A DNA stretch of 64,000 nt from positions 1 through 64,000 of the forward strand of contig JAJYWQ010000058.1 of the NCBI GenBank assembly GCA_021791415.1, read 5' to 3'. Positions 23,589 to 33,753 of this stretch are shown here, piece by piece. This DNA is from a bacterium (lineage in GTDB: Bacteria; Chloroflexota; Dormibacteria; Aeolococcales; Bog-877). Every line of letters begins with the position of its first letter. Position 1 is the first letter of the stretch. The translations under genes were made by a program, and so were the position numbers. The notes under the pieces were generated by a model. It ran no database searches and was not told where the DNA came from. It was given only the letters and a program-made list of their open reading frames with translations.

Positions 23589-25638
23589 GGAGAGCTGTCA
23601 GCAGCAGGTCGATCAGCTTGATCCCCAGAAAGGGGGTGACGATGCCACCGAGCCCGTAGATGAGAAGGTTGCGTCGCAGGATGGCGGCCGCGCTGGAGGG
23701 GCGCCAGCGCACCCCCCTAAGGGCGAGCGGGATCAGGGCGACGATCACCAGTGCGTTGAAGATCACCGCCGACAGCACCGCGCTCTGCGGGCTGTGCAGC
23801 CGCATGATGTTGAGAGCCTGCAACTGGGGGTAGGACGAGGCGAAGAGGGCCGGGACGATGGCAAAGTACTTGGCCACGTCATTGGCGATGGAGAAGGTGG
23901 TCAGGGCGCCGCGGGTGATCAGCAGCTGCTTTCCCACCTCGACGACATCGATGAGCTTGGTGGGGCTGGAGTCCAAGTCAACCATGTTGCCGGCTTCCTT
24001 GGCGGCCTGGGTGCCCGTGTTCATGGCCAGGCCGACGTCCGCCTGGGCGAGGGCGGGGGCGTCGTTGGTGCCGTCCCCGGTCATCGCCACCAGCTTGCCC
24101 CCCTCCTGCTCCTCCCGGATCAGCCGCATCTTGGTCTCGGGGGTGGCCTCGGCCAGGAAGTCGTCCACCCCGGCCTCCCGGGCGATGGTGGCGGCGGTGA
24201 GGGGGTTGTCACCGGTGATCATCACGGTGCGGATGCCGGCCTGACGCAGCTCCTCAAACCGGGCCCGGATGCCCGGCTTGACCACATCCTTCAGCTCGAC
24301 CACCCCGAGCACCTTCGGCCCGTCAGCGACCACCAGGGGGGTGGCCCCCTCGCCGGCCAAGCGCTGAACCGTCGGCTCCAGGCCCGCAGGGATGACGCCC
24401 CCCTGCTCCGACACCCAGGCGCGCACCGCGTCGGCGGCCCCCTTGCGCACCTGGCGCCCGGGCAGGTCCAGGCCCGACATCCTGGTGGTGGCCGAGAAGG
24501 GCACGAACCGAGCCTCGGAGGGGGCTGAAGTGGGGGCCAGGTCGTGTCGCTCCCGGGCCAGGGCCACGATCGAGCGCCCCTCGGGGGTCTCGTCTGCCAG
24601 GGAGCTGAGGAGGGCCGCTGCGGCCAGCTCGCGCTCAGCGCACCCTGCCACCGGGTAGAAGCCCGCCGCCATTCGGTTGCCCAGGGTGATGGTGCCCGTC
24701 TTGTCCAGGAGCAGAGTCTGGACGTCCCCTGCCGCCTCGACCGCCCGCCCGCTCATGGCCAGGACGTTGCGCTGCACCAGACGGTCCATTCCGGCGATGC
24801 CGATCGCGGAAAGGAGGGCCCCGATGGTGGTGGGGATGAGACACACCAGGAGGGAGATCAGGACCACCACCGAGACCGGTGAGTGGGCGTAGCTGGCGAA
24901 GGGATAGAGGCTGACCACCACCGGTATGAAGATGACCGTGAGGGCGGCGAGAAGGATGGAGAGGGCGATCTCGTTGGGCGTGCGCTGGCGGTTGGCTCCC
25001 TCCACCAGGGCGATCATCCGGTCGAGGAATGTGTTGCCAGCCGTGGCGCTGATCCGGATCACGACGCGGTCCGACAGCACCCGGGTTCCGCCGGTGACCG
25101 CCGAACGGTCACCACCCGACTCCCGGATCACCGGAGCGGACTCCCCGGTGATGGCCGATTCGTCGACCGAGGCTATCCCCTCGACCACCTCCCCGTCCGA
25201 GGGAATGAGGTCGCCGGCCTCACACACCACCAGGTCTCCCGAGGAGAGCTGGGCGGACGGGACCAGCTCCTCTGCGCCGTCGGCCCGGAGGCGGCGGGCC
25301 TCGGTTTCAGACCGTGTGCGCCTCAGGGTGTCGGCCTGGGCCTTGCCCCGCCCCTCCGCCATCGCCTCGGCGAAGTTGGCGAAGAGGACGGTCAGGAAGA
25401 GCCAGCAGGTGATGCTCCAGGTGAAGACCGAGGGGTGGAGTATGGCCTCCGCCAGGGTCCCCGCGGTGCCCACCAGGACCACGAACATCACCGGGTTCCG
25501 GATCTGCACCCGAGGGTCGAGCTTTACGATAGACCCTCGCAGCGCCGCCTTGAGGATCGCCACATCGAAGAGGCCGCGCCTCTGGGCCACCCCGCGGCTG
25601 CCCGCGTGACCGCTGCCCCCGAGGGGTGCTGGGAGCAT
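23578..25638 (-). CDS. kdpB: Potassium-transporting P-type ATPase subunit B
   Basis: 686 residues; the ATP-hydrolysing subunit of the high-affinity KdpFABC pump. Motifs in order: actuator-loop TGES (ITGESAPV), phosphorylation site [11 protein letters not shown], the nucleotide-domain block [11 protein letters not shown] and hinge motif [17 protein letters not shown], with about seven membrane segments. Length is normal. The ATG shares one base with the kdpA stop. Complete and unremarkable. Confidence 0.96.
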   Translation of the reverse strand: MLPAPLGGSGHAGSRGVAQRRGLFDVAILKAALRGSIVKLDPRVQIRNPVMFVVLVGTAGTLAEAILHPSVFTWSITCWLFLTVLFANFAEAMAEGRGKAQADTLRRTRSETEARRLRADGAEELVPSAQLSSGDLVVCEAGDLIPSDGEVVEGIASVDESAITGESAPVIRESGGDRSAVTGGTRVLSDRVVIRISATAGNTFLDRMIALVEGANRQRTPNEIALSILLAALTVIFIPVVVSLYPFASYAHSPVSVVVLISLLVCLIPTTIGALLSAIGIAGMDRLVQRNVLAMSGRAVEAAGDVQTLLLDKTGTITLGNRMAAGFYPVAGCAERELAAAALLSSLADETPEGRSIVALARERHDLAPTSAPSEARFVPFSATTRMSGLDLPGRQVRKGAADAVRAWVSEQGGVIPAGLEPTVQRLAGEGATPLVVADGPKVLGVVELKDVVKPGIRARFEELRQAGIRTVMITGDNPLTAATIAREAGVDDFLAEATPETKMRLIREEQEGGKLVAMTGDGTNDAPALAQADVGLAMNTGTQAAKEAGNMVDLDSSPTKLIDVVEVGKQLLITRGALTTFSIANDVAKYFAIVPALFASSYPQLQALNIMRLHSPQSAVLSAVIFNALVIVALIPLALRGVRWRPSSAAAILRRNLLIYGLGGIVTPFLGIKLIDLLLTALHAY

Positions 25639-27329
25639 CAGAAGAACCTCCCATGGCTCAGCTGCTCCAGCAGCGGCCCCAGGGAGAGGGCGGGGAAGAA
25701 GGTGAGGCCGCCCACGATGAGGATCACCCCCAGCAGAAGCACCACGAAGGTGGCGTTGTCAGTCCGGAAGGTGCCGCGCGACACCGGGACCGTCTGCTTG
25801 CTGGCGAGAGCTCCGGCCAGGGCCAGCACCGGGAACATCACGCCAAAGCGGCCCACCAACATGTCGATGCCGCCAGCCAGGTTGTAGAAGGCGGTGTTGC
25901 CGTTGAGGCCGGCGAAGGCTGACCCGTTGTTGTTGGCCTGGGAGGTGAGTGCGTAGAGGATCTCGGTGAAGCCATGGGGGCCGGAGTTGAAGGCACCCGC
26001 TCGCCCGGCAGGCAGGGCGGTGGCGATCCCCGTGATGACCAGAACCGCCACGGGCATGACCAGCACTCCTAGGCTGGCCAGCTTCACCTCTCGAGACTGG
26101 ATCTTCTTCCCCAGGTACTCGGGGGTCCGGCCAACCATCAGCCCGCCGATGAACACCGCCACGATGGCGAAGAGCAGCAGGGTGTAAAGGCCGCTGCCGT
26201 CGCCGCCAGGCGTTATCTCCCCCAGCATCATTCCGGTGAGCAGACCAAAGCCGCCCATGGGCGTGTAGGAGTCCGGGGTGGAGTCCACCGACCCGGTGGA
26301 GGTCTGGGTGGAGGCCACGTCGTACAGGGTGGAGTCCAGGACCCCGAAGCGCACCTCCTTGCCCTCCATGTTGCCCTGGGGCTGGGCAACCACCCCGGCC
26401 GCCGCCACCGCCGGATTCGGCTGCGACTCTGAGTAGCCGGTGAACCCCGTCCAGACGGCGAAGATGAGGCCCATGGCCGCCAGCAGAGCCAACCCTTGAC
26501 GGCGGGATCCCACCATCTTGCCGAACGTGTAGGTGAGGGCCACCGGGATGATCAGCAGCAGAACCACCGACAGGAGGTTGGTGAGCTGGGTGGGGTTCTC
26601 CAAGGGGTCGGCGCCGTTGGCGTTGAAGAAACCCCCGCCGTTGGTCCCCAGCTGCTTGATGGACTCCATGAAGCCCACCGGCCCGCGGGGAATCAGCTGG
26701 GTGGCGCCGTTGAGCACGTCGTGGATGAGCACCGGCCCGGCGAGCGTCTGGACGGATCCCTGGGCGACATAAACCGCCCCGGCGACGAAGGCGATGGGCA
26801 GGAGCACGTAGAGGCACCCTCGGACGGTGTCCACCCAGAAGTTGCCGATGGTGCTGGCGCCGGTCCGGCTCAGCCCGCGCACCAGAGAGATCGCCACCGC
26901 GATCCCCACCGCCGCTGAGATGAACTGCTGGACGGTGAGCGCGGCCATCTGGCTTAGGTAGGACATGGTGGTCTCGCCGGCGTAGTTCTGCCAGTTCGTG
27001 TTGGTGAGAAAGGAAACCGCGGTGTTCCAACCGAGGAGTGGGGGTACCGCTGGCAGGTGCTGAGGGTTGAGCGGCAGCTGGCCCTGGAGACGAAGGAGGC
27101 CATAGGTGAGCAGGAGGGAGACGCCGGAGAACACGACCAGGGAGACGGCGTACTCCCGCCAGCGCTGCTCGTGCCCGGGATCCACCCCGAGGAGACGGTA
27201 GACGACCCGCTCCACCCAGGACAGCCAGTGCACGCGGCCTGAGTACACGGCCTCCAGATAGCTGCCCAGGTACCGCCAGGAGAGTGCCAGGAGGGCCGCC
27301 AGCAGCAGCACTGTGAGGGCGAAATGCAT
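25638..27329 (-). CDS. kdpA: Potassium-transporting ATPase subunit A
   Basis: 563 residues; the channel-like potassium-binding subunit, with four repeats of a membrane-pore-membrane unit and about ten helices. Filter loops are visible: [41 protein letters not shown] and [15 protein letters not shown]. The stop overlaps the kdpB start by one base and the gene begins one base after kdpF. Complete. Confidence 0.96.
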   Translation of the reverse strand: MHFALTVLLLAALLALSWRYLGSYLEAVYSGRVHWLSWVERVVYRLLGVDPGHEQRWREYAVSLVVFSGVSLLLTYGLLRLQGQLPLNPQHLPAVPPLLGWNTAVSFLTNTNWQNYAGETTMSYLSQMAALTVQQFISAAVGIAVAISLVRGLSRTGASTIGNFWVDTVRGCLYVLLPIAFVAGAVYVAQGSVQTLAGPVLIHDVLNGATQLIPRGPVGFMESIKQLGTNGGGFFNANGADPLENPTQLTNLLSVVLLLIIPVALTYTFGKMVGSRRQGLALLAAMGLIFAVWTGFTGYSESQPNPAVAAAGVVAQPQGNMEGKEVRFGVLDSTLYDVASTQTSTGSVDSTPDSYTPMGGFGLLTGMMLGEITPGGDGSGLYTLLLFAIVAVFIGGLMVGRTPEYLGKKIQSREVKLASLGVLVMPVAVLVITGIATALPAGRAGAFNSGPHGFTEILYALTSQANNNGSAFAGLNGNTAFYNLAGGIDMLVGRFGVMFPVLALAGALASKQTVPVSRGTFRTDNATFVVLLLGVILIVGGLTFFPALSLGPLLEQLSHGRFF

Positions 27330-27330
27330 C

Positions 27331-27420
27331 TCAGAAGCGCTCCGGGCGCAAAAGGGCGTACACCAGGTACCCGAAGAGGGCGACGGCCAGCCCCAGGAAG
27401 ACGATCTGCTCCGGGGTCAC
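27331..27420 (-). CDS. kdpF: KdpF small membrane subunit
   Basis: 29-residue peptide beginning at GTG 27420: TPEQIVFLGLAVALFGYLVY then ALLRPERF. One membrane helix with the LRPERF end typical of KdpF, which stabilises the KdpABC complex. It ends one base before the kdpA ATG. Its start overlaps the stop of the upstream micropeptide (GTGA). Too short for most gene callers. Confidence 0.9.
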   Translation of the reverse strand: MTPEQIVFLGLAVALFGYLVYALLRPERF

Positions 27421-27500
27421 AGCCGGTCCAGGCCGGCGATCGCGGCCAGGCACAGTAGGACGAAGAGCAGGGACCCCAGGATGAGCAGGAGGTCAGCCAT
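27417..27500 (-). CDS. 27-residue membrane micropeptide upstream of kdpF
   Basis: ATG 27500 to TGA: ADLLLILGSLLFVLLCLAAI then AGLDRL, a single hydrophobic helix. It is coupled to kdpF by a four-base overlap and is the first gene of the kdp operon. It is not KdpF in another frame, since the two sequences differ. It may be a further accessory subunit of the pump or a leader peptide for translational coupling. GAGC is the only weak ribosome-binding match upstream. Reality as a gene is inferred from the coupling and the clean membrane-helix composition. Confidence 0.6.
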   Translation of the reverse strand: MADLLLILGSLLFVLLCLAAIAGLDRL

Positions 27501-27533
27501 GCCGGGAGCATCACGGCTCGGCCGTCAAGAAGG

Positions 27534-27539
27534 TGTCAA
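27534..27539 (-). promoter_or_regulatory. Candidate -35 of the kdp operon
   Basis: TTGACA on the minus strand upstream of the micropeptide start. A -10 at the right distance is poor, as might be expected for a promoter that needs KdpE. Weak. Confidence 0.3.
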
Positions 27540-27627
27540 AAGCTGCGCTCGGGGCATGGACGGGATGCGAACCAGCCGCGCCACGGGATCGGGCTAACAT
27601 CTGGCGTGGCGTCCGGAAGGCGAACTG

Positions 27628-28341
27628 TTGGGGGTATGGGCGGTGGAGGAGCGGGAGGCCGTGGTGGCGTGGTTTCCCGAGGCGACCACTTGCGCCGCCG
27701 GCAACGAGGTCTCCTTCGCCACCGGCACGTCCGAGGAGCACGAGGCGCTGGGCCTGACAGCGGCGGGCCACTGGCTCGTGCGCCGGTGGAGGGACCGTGG
27801 GGCTGGGGAAGCGGTCCGCCCCCTGGCTCCCGAGGAGGCCCGGGAGTGGTTGCTCCGGTGCGAACACTTCGAGGCGGTGGAGGAGCACTTCCCGGCCGCC
27901 GCCGGGGAGGGGCACCTCCTGCGCCTCGCCCGCCTCTATGAACCGCGCACCCCGGAGGACGGGCACCGGGTGCTGGTGGACCGGCTCTGGCCGAGGGGCA
28001 TCTCCCGAGCAGATGAGCGCATCGACTCCTGGCTGCCGGGGGTGGCCCCGAGCGCGGCGCTTCGCTCCTGGTATGGCCACCGGCCGGATGCGTTCCCCGA
28101 GTTTTCCCGTCGGTACCGGCACGAGCTCAGCTCAGCTGAGTGGGGCGGGCCGCTGGCCGAGATAGCCGAACTGCGCCTCGCCGGCACTGTGACCCTGGTC
28201 ACGGCCACCCGTGACCTGGAGCACTCTGGAGCCCGGGTGTTGTACTCGTGGTTGGGGGGCGAGAATCGCTACCCTGGTGCGCGCCGCGCGTCCGCCCCGC
28301 CCTCCAGGAGGCACCCAGGTGAGCTTCTTCAAGAACCTTGA
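27628..28341 (+). CDS. DUF488/YeaO-like protein with an extra N-terminal domain
   Basis: 237 residues from TTG 27628, with GGAAGG eight bases upstream. The C-terminal half (about 105-215) is a DUF488 domain: RLYEPRTPEDGHRVLVDRLWPRGIS, DSWLPGVAPSAALRSWYGH and TLVTATRDLEHSGARVL. Proteins of this type are small and of unknown function. The N-terminal ~100 residues (VVAWFPEATTCAAGNEVSF and HWLVRRWRDR) are an added domain I do not recognise. The end overlaps the next gene by 23 bases. A TAACAT box at 27595-27600 is a possible promoter. Confidence 0.7.
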   Translation: MGVWAVEEREAVVAWFPEATTCAAGNEVSFATGTSEEHEALGLTAAGHWLVRRWRDRGAGEAVRPLAPEEAREWLLRCEHFEAVEEHFPAAAGEGHLLRLARLYEPRTPEDGHRVLVDRLWPRGISRADERIDSWLPGVAPSAALRSWYGHRPDAFPEFSRRYRHELSSAEWGGPLAEIAELRLAGTVTLVTATRDLEHSGARVLYSWLGGENRYPGARRASAPPSRRHPGELLQEP

Positions 28342-28618
28342 GTCGATGGCCCAGGGGATGGGCAGCACCCAGCCCGAGGCCGAGCTACCGCCGCACAGCT
28401 GTGCCGGTTGCCAGACCCAGATGGAGTACCGGGGGCCCCACACCATCCGAACCGGGGGCCTGCAGCGCGGCTTCGGCGTGGGCGCCGACCTGCTTCTGGG
28501 AAGTGGCCTCGACAATCTCCTGAATCAGGCCACCGAGCGCAATGTCCTGGTGCACGTCATGGTCTGCCCCAACTGCGGGGAAGTGGCCCTGATCAACGAT
28601 CCGCAGCGGGGATTCTGA
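28319..28618 (+). CDS. Small protein with two CxxC pairs (zinc ribbon-like)
   Basis: 99 residues from GTG 28319, preceded by AGGAGG. The cysteine pairs CAGC (about residue 28) and CPNC (about residue 83) are far apart but could form one zinc ribbon, with GGLQRGFGVGADLLLGSGLD and NVLVHVMVCP between. The start lies within the end of the DUF488 gene, so the two are coupled. Function unknown. Confidence 0.7.
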   Translation: MSFFKNLESMAQGMGSTQPEAELPPHSCAGCQTQMEYRGPHTIRTGGLQRGFGVGADLLLGSGLDNLLNQATERNVLVHVMVCPNCGEVALINDPQRGF

Positions 28619-28627
28619 GGCCGGCGC

Positions 28628-29086
28628 TCAGCGCCAGCCGTCCACCGAGATGCGACCGGGCCCGGTGAGCGCGAGGGCCAGTGCCGCGACTCCCAGCAGG
28701 AGGGGGAACTCATATCCGCCCTGGCCGTAGAGACCCTGCTTCCAGTGCGCCCTCCGGACGGCGACAGCCATGTTGCCGGCGGCGACGAGGCCCGCCACCG
28801 GGGTTCCGGCGCCCGCCATGAGGCCCAGACCACCGCCCAGCTCCGCCAGGCCGCTGGCCCGGGCCGCCATCTCCGGCATCGGGACCCCCATGTTGGCTAG
28901 GCTCTTCCCAAAGTTCACCGGGCCGCTCCTCTCCCAGGCGGCCTGGTAGTTGGGGCCCAGAAGGCGAGTGAGCCAGGCGGGAGCGGTCCGCCCCTCTCCG
29001 CCCATCAGCTTGGGTAGGCCGTGGGCGGCCAGTATCGAGCCGGCGCCGAGGCGCAGGGCCAGGAGCCCGAGGTCCGATCGCTTCAC
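28628..29086 (-). CDS. DoxX-family membrane protein
   Basis: 152 residues with four membrane segments: LGLLALRLGAGSILAAHGLPKL, GLAELGGGLGLMAGAG, AGLVAAGNMAVAV and the final FPLLLGVAALALALTGPGR. The GxxxxxHGxxK pattern at the start and the FPLLL...LTGPG ending are DoxX signatures. In other bacteria such proteins take part in redox or thiol-stress complexes; the job here is unknown. GTG start with GGAGGAGG upstream. Confidence 0.85.
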   Translation of the reverse strand: MKRSDLGLLALRLGAGSILAAHGLPKLMGGEGRTAPAWLTRLLGPNYQAAWERSGPVNFGKSLANMGVPMPEMAARASGLAELGGGLGLMAGAGTPVAGLVAAGNMAVAVRRAHWKQGLYGQGGYEFPLLLGVAALALALTGPGRISVDGWR

Positions 29087-29131
29087 AGCTGTCCTCCTCC
29101 AACCGATGGTTGCTAGTACAACTATAGCTGG

Positions 29132-30739
29132 TCAGGGTCCGGGCGCGACCGGCGGAAGAGGCAGGGCCAGCGGGGCGGAGCGGGGTGGGTTGCGCTTCAG
29201 GACCAAAACCGGGCTCTCCAGGAGGGGGTGGAAGTTGCGTTCCACGTAGCTCTCTAGCTGCCGGTTCCAGGGGATGCGGTCGCCGCTCAGCGGGGTCAGG
29301 AGCAGGTAGGTGGCGCGGGAGAAGTAGCCAAGCCAGGCGGGGGCGGCGGCCTGGGCCTGGGGGTTGGAGGGCACCTGGCTTCCGGAGATGGATATGGTCG
29401 TCCCCAGAGCGTCCACCACGACCGGGCACCCGGCCCGCCGAGAAAGGAACCTGTCGGCGTTGAGGGTGTACTCCGACTCGTCTGTTACGACGCACGCTCC
29501 GCTGGGAATGGTGCTGGCGAGGAGAGCCGAGGGGTCCTGGGCGCGCTGCAGAAGCGCCGGGATGGCCGCGGCATGGAGGAGGCCGGCGACGAATACCAGC
29601 GCCACCAGGGTGGCGATGAGCTGGGGCCTGGCCGACTCCAGCCGGGCGACCGCCAAGCCCAGCAGCAGAGCCAGGAAGGGAGCCAGGAAGGCAGCGTAGT
29701 GGTAGAAGAACTCGGCGGGCCAGCAGAGGGCGACACCCACCAGGAGGACGCTGAGGAGCGCGAAGGCCTCCAGCTGGGAGGGCAGCCGACGATGTCCTTC
29801 CCCAGGGAGGGCGGCGAAGGCGGCGGCGAACACCGCCAGCAGGATGCCCGCCGCGCCGGCCGCCAGCACCTCGTAGCGGTGCCCTGGGGGCACACCCAGG
29901 CCGGGCCACACCGTGGTCATGAACTCGAGGCGCACGAGGATGGGCTGGCCGGCCTGGCCGGTCCGGCCCAGCTGATCCAGGAAGACCTGGTGGATGAACG
30001 GGGCGGGCGATAGGAGCAGGAAGGGTAGGCAGGGAAGAAGGAAGCCGATCCCGGCAGCCACCACAAGGACGATGGTCTGGGCCACCCTCCCCCTGACCAG
30101 CATGACGATGGCCAAGGCCGCCAGGGGTATGACCGCCCACGTCTTCATGGTCCCCCCTACGCCGAAGGCCAGCCCCGCCCAGACGGTGAGGTCGGTGCGC
30201 GCGGTGAGGCGGTCCCCGGAGAAGAGCGCCAGCAGGCCCAGAAGGCAGAACAGGTTGAGGAAGGGCTCCAGAAGCAGTGCGCTGGAGGCCAGGATGGCAT
30301 CGGGGAAGAGCGCCAGCACCAGGCAGGCGGTGGCCACCGTCAGGGGAGATCGGTGGCGCAGCAGCCGCCCCAGCAGGAGCACGTTGGCGAAGGAGACCAG
30401 CGGCACAAGGCCCCGGGCGACCTCCAGGGCCGCGTGGGTTCCGAAGGGGAAGGAGAGAAGCGCCACCGGGGTCAGCGCCAGGGGCACCCCGGGAGGCTGG
30501 ATGAGAACGAAGTCCCGGTAGGGGACCAGCCCATGCACCAGCTGCACCGCGGTCCCGAAGTAGACGGCGTCGTCGTACTCCCAGGACCCGGTGAGGTGGC
30601 CCGTGGCCACCAGGGTTGCCCAGCGCAGGGCGAGGCCCAGGATGGCTGCCCCCCAGGCCAGGTTGCGCTGCGGGTGGCGGCCCAGCCAGGTCGCCTCCCA
30701 ACGCTGGGCGAGAGCGGCAGCCCGAGGGGCGGTGGCCAT
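29132..30739 (-). CDS. GT39/ArnT-like membrane glycosyltransferase
   Basis: 535 residues from ATG 30739; the much longer open frame upstream is antisense to the potassium channel gene. About eleven membrane helices, with the first extracytoplasmic loop carrying SWEYDDAVYFGTAVQLVHG (the acidic pair of GT-C enzymes) and LVPYRDFVLIQPPGVP. A periplasmic C-terminal domain of about 120 residues follows residue 420. Such enzymes transfer sugars from a polyprenyl carrier. Donor and acceptor unknown. TATCCT nine bases before the ATG may be its -10. Confidence 0.75.
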   Translation of the reverse strand: MATAPRAAALAQRWEATWLGRHPQRNLAWGAAILGLALRWATLVATGHLTGSWEYDDAVYFGTAVQLVHGLVPYRDFVLIQPPGVPLALTPVALLSFPFGTHAALEVARGLVPLVSFANVLLLGRLLRHRSPLTVATACLVLALFPDAILASSALLLEPFLNLFCLLGLLALFSGDRLTARTDLTVWAGLAFGVGGTMKTWAVIPLAALAIVMLVRGRVAQTIVLVVAAGIGFLLPCLPFLLLSPAPFIHQVFLDQLGRTGQAGQPILVRLEFMTTVWPGLGVPPGHRYEVLAAGAAGILLAVFAAAFAALPGEGHRRLPSQLEAFALLSVLLVGVALCWPAEFFYHYAAFLAPFLALLLGLAVARLESARPQLIATLVALVFVAGLLHAAAIPALLQRAQDPSALLASTIPSGACVVTDESEYTLNADRFLSRRAGCPVVVDALGTTISISGSQVPSNPQAQAAAPAWLGYFSRATYLLLTPLSGDRIPWNRQLESYVERNFHPLLESPVLVLKRNPPRSAPLALPLPPVAPGP

Positions 30740-30808
30740 CAGCCGCCCAGGATATCGACCGGGCCGGTGGGGCCCGCCCCCGGACCCGTGGCGCCTGGGC
30801 CCCCCCGC

Positions 30809-30837
30809 TTGTGCGAGCGGGTCGTGGCGGCTACAAC
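30809..30837 (+). promoter_or_regulatory. Promoter of the potassium channel gene
   Basis: TTGTGC (30809-30814), 17-bp spacer, TACAAC (30832-30837), which ends seven bases before the ATG at 30845; near-leaderless. Confidence 0.45.
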
Positions 30838-30844
30838 TGGCCAG

Positions 30845-31864
30845 ATGAGCGTGGCCCACGGCAGCTGGTCCCAGCACCCGCTCCGGCGCTTCGTTCGCCC
30901 CGCCCTGCTGCTGGCCGCGGTGCTGGTGGGCGGCACTCTCGGGTACATGCTGATCGAGGGATGGGACCTCGTCGACAGCGCCTTCATGACCGTGATCACG
31001 GTTTCGACCGTGGGCTACCAGGAGGTCCATCCCCTCTCCCCGGCGGGCCGGCTGTTCAGCATCTGCCTGATCGTGGTCGGGGTGGGGACTATGCTCTACT
31101 CGCTCGGGCTCTTCGCTGAACTGGTGAGTGGCGGCCAGCTGAGCCTGTGGAGGGTGGCACGCCAGTTGGAGCGGGACGTCTCGGCACTTCGAGGCCACTT
31201 CATTCTCTGCGGCTATGGGCGCATCGGCACCCAGGTGGTGGCGGAGCTGGAGAGGGCCGGAGTGCCCTACCTGGCCATCGACAACAATCCCGAGGCGGTG
31301 GGCCGCCTGTCGCGCGAGGGCCGGCTCTTCCTGGAGGGTGACGCCGCCTCGGAGGAGGTCTTGCGGCGGGCCGGTGTGGAGCGCGCCCGCGGGCTGGTCT
31401 GTGCCGTGGACGCCGACGAGCGGGCGGTGTACATCACCCTGGCCGCCCGCTCGCTCAATCCCGAGCTGTTCATCATCTCCCGAGCGGGCCAGCCGGAGTC
31501 CCTGCGCCGGCTCCAGCTGGCGGGTGCGGACCGGGTTCTCTCGCCGTATCAGATGGCCGGGCACCGGATGGCCGAGATGGCCCTTCGACCGGGGGTGGTG
31601 GAGGTGATCGACACCCTGCGATCCGGCTCCGCTGCGCTCGGCGTGGAGGAGATCGTAGTTCCCGAGGACTGGGGTAAAGCGGGAGCCACGGTGAGGGAGG
31701 CGGGCCTCGCTGATCGGGGCACCGCCCGGATCCTGGCCCTCCGCCGTCCGAGCGGCGAGCTCTTCGTGGGGCCCGGTGACGACCAGGTGGTTCTCGGGGG
31801 TGATCTGCTGGTGGTGCTGGGCTCGGCCGTCGAGGTGGACAGGACTGCGCTGGCGCTGAGCTGA
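30845..31864 (+). CDS. Two-helix potassium channel with TrkA/RCK domain
   Basis: 339 residues. Two membrane helices (about 18-38 and 75-95) flank a pore loop with the selectivity filter in TVITVSTVGYQEVHP. After residue 115 comes an RCK_N domain with dinucleotide motif GYGRIGTQVVAELE, the acid in AIDNNPEAV, and GDAASEEVLRRAGVERA; an RCK_C domain fills the last 80 residues (VVPEDWGKAGATVRE to LLVVLG). Such channels let potassium cross in a ligand-gated way. The start ATG 30845 fits the promoter; the upstream frame is a shadow. Confidence 0.93.
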   Translation: MSVAHGSWSQHPLRRFVRPALLLAAVLVGGTLGYMLIEGWDLVDSAFMTVITVSTVGYQEVHPLSPAGRLFSICLIVVGVGTMLYSLGLFAELVSGGQLSLWRVARQLERDVSALRGHFILCGYGRIGTQVVAELERAGVPYLAIDNNPEAVGRLSREGRLFLEGDAASEEVLRRAGVERARGLVCAVDADERAVYITLAARSLNPELFIISRAGQPESLRRLQLAGADRVLSPYQMAGHRMAEMALRPGVVEVIDTLRSGSAALGVEEIVVPEDWGKAGATVREAGLADRGTARILALRRPSGELFVGPGDDQVVLGGDLLVVLGSAVEVDRTALALS

Positions 31865-31896
31865 TCCCCCGCCCCGGCCCGTCCGGCCGTCCCGGT

Positions 31897-31902
31897 TATG
31901 GT
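31897..31902 (+). promoter_or_regulatory. -10 element of typA
   Basis: TATGGT ends six bases before the GTG at 31909. No -35 match is seen. Confidence 0.45.
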
Positions 31903-31908
31903 GGAGTG

Positions 31909-33753
31909 GTGGAGAGGCGCTCTGACCTGCGCAACGTGGCCCTGGTGGCCCATGTAGACCATGGGAAAACCACCCTGGTGGACGCCATGCTGCGCCAGAC
32001 CGGGGCCTTCCGGGCTAACCTGGTGGTGGCCGACCGGGTGATGGACTCCGGGGACCTGGAGCGGGAGAAGGGCATCACCATCCTGGCCAAGCACACAGTG
32101 GTGCGCTACCGGGGCACCCGGATCACCATAGTGGACACCCCCGGGCACGCCGACTTCGGCGGTGAGGTGGAGCGGGCCCTGGCCATGGTGGACGGGGTGC
32201 TGCTCCTGGTGGACGCCTCGGAGGGGCCCCTTCCCCAGACCCGCTTCGTGCTGCGCAAGGCCCTGGAGGCCAGGCTGGCGGTTCTGGTGGTGGTGAACAA
32301 GGTGGATCGACCGGACTCCAGGGTGGCTGAGGTGGTGCGGGAGGTCGAGGACCTCTTCCTGGACCTGGACGCCGATGAGGGGCAGCTGGACTTCCCCATC
32401 CTCTACGCCAGCGCCAAGGAGGGCTGGGCGTCTTCCACTCCGGCCACCACCGGCACCTCTCTCGAGCCCTTATTCGAGGCCATCCTGAGCCGGGTGCCGG
32501 CGCCTGAGCACGAGCCCGGGGGGGCGCTTCAGGCGCTGGTGACCAACCTCGACGCATCCCCCTACCTGGGCCGGCTGGCGGTGTGCCGCGTCCACCGGGG
32601 CGAGATCGTCCGGGGGGCGACTGTCGCGCTGTGCCGTGCCGGCGGGGAGGTGGAGCCAGGCCGCGTCGTGGAGCTCTACGGGACCGAGGGGCTGGAGCGG
32701 GTCGCGGTGGAGTCGGCGGGGCCTGGGGAGATCGTTCTCGTCGCCGGCTTCCCTGACGTCTCCATCGGCGACACCCTCGCCGACGCCCAGTCTCCCGAGG
32801 CGCTGGAGCCGATCTTGGTGGACGAGCCGAGCCTGGCCATGACGGTGGGGATCAACACCTCACCCCTGGCCGGGCGAGAGGGCACCAAGCTCACCGCCCG
32901 CCTTCTGAAGAGCCGCCTGGACGCCGAGCTGGTGGGGAACGTGTCGCTGCGCATTGCACCCACAGAGCGGCCCGACACCTGGGAGGTCCAGGGGCGGGGG
33001 GAGCTGCAGCTCGCGGTGCTGGTGGAGACCATGCGGCGTGAGGGGTTCGAGCTCACCGTGGGCAAGCCCCAGGTGGTGACCCGGGTGGTGGAGGGGGTGG
33101 TCCACGAGCCCATGGAGCGCCTCACCGTGGACGCCCCCGAGGAGTATCTCGGGGTCATCACCCAGCTCCTGGCCCTGCGCCAGGGACGTCTGCAAGAGAT
33201 CGTCAATCACGGGACCGGGTGGGTGCGGCTCGAGTACCGCGCTCCGGCCCGCGGGCTGGTGGGCTTCCGCACCGAGTTCTTGGTGGAGACCAGAGGGACC
33301 GGGGTGCTCCACAGTGTCTTCGACGGGCTCGAACCGTGGCATGGGGAGCTCAAGACGCGGCGCAACGGCTCGTTGGTGGCGGACCGCCGGGGCTTCTCCA
33401 CGACGGAGGCGCTGATGTCACTGCAGGAGCGAGGAACCCTGCACATCGGTCCGGGGGTGGAGGTCTATGAGGGGATGGTGGTGGGGGAGAACGCTCGACC
33501 AGAAGACATGGACGTCAACCCCACCAGGGAGCGGAAGCTGACCAACATGCGTTCCTCCACCGCCGAGGAGCTGGAGCGCCTGAGCCCGGCCCTCAACCTC
33601 TCTTTGGAGCAGGCGCTGGAGTTCATCGCCGAAGACGAATGCGCCGAAGTGACCCCCCGGTCCGTGAGATTGCGCAAGGTGGTCCTGGAGCAGAGCATGA
33701 GGGCTCGCGAGCGCCGCCGAGCCCGCCCTACGATCAGGGCCGGGGCGGTCTAG
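31909..33753 (+). CDS. typA: Ribosome-associated GTPase TypA/BipA
   Basis: 614 residues from GTG 31909, chosen for its spacing from TATGGT; GTG 31906 is one codon earlier. GTPase domain: [17 protein letters not shown] (G1), [13 protein letters not shown] (G2), [14 protein letters not shown] (G3), NKVDRPD (G4). EF-Tu-like domain II, EF-G-like domains III and V ([30 protein letters not shown]), and the TypA-specific C-terminal domain with [15 protein letters not shown] follow. It acts on the ribosome under stress and cold. Complete; its end overlaps proC by four bases. Confidence 0.95.
   Translation: MERRSDLRNVALVAHVDHGKTTLVDAMLRQTGAFRANLVVADRVMDSGDLEREKGITILAKHTVVRYRGTRITIVDTPGHADFGGEVERALAMVDGVLLLVDASEGPLPQTRFVLRKALEARLAVLVVVNKVDRPDSRVAEVVREVEDLFLDLDADEGQLDFPILYASAKEGWASSTPATTGTSLEPLFEAILSRVPAPEHEPGGALQALVTNLDASPYLGRLAVCRVHRGEIVRGATVALCRAGGEVEPGRVVELYGTEGLERVAVESAGPGEIVLVAGFPDVSIGDTLADAQSPEALEPILVDEPSLAMTVGINTSPLAGREGTKLTARLLKSRLDAELVGNVSLRIAPTERPDTWEVQGRGELQLAVLVETMRREGFELTVGKPQVVTRVVEGVVHEPMERLTVDAPEEYLGVITQLLALRQGRLQEIVNHGTGWVRLEYRAPARGLVGFRTEFLVETRGTGVLHSVFDGLEPWHGELKTRRNGSLVADRRGFSTTEALMSLQERGTLHIGPGVEVYEGMVVGENARPEDMDVNPTRERKLTNMRSSTAEELERLSPALNLSLEQALEFIAEDECAEVTPRSVRLRKVVLEQSMRARERRRARPTIRAGAV

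Noticed and set aside
30740-31564. N-terminal extension of the GT39-like gene to 31564
   Set aside because: It is antisense to the potassium channel gene and lacks membrane segments or motifs; ATG 30739 is the real start.
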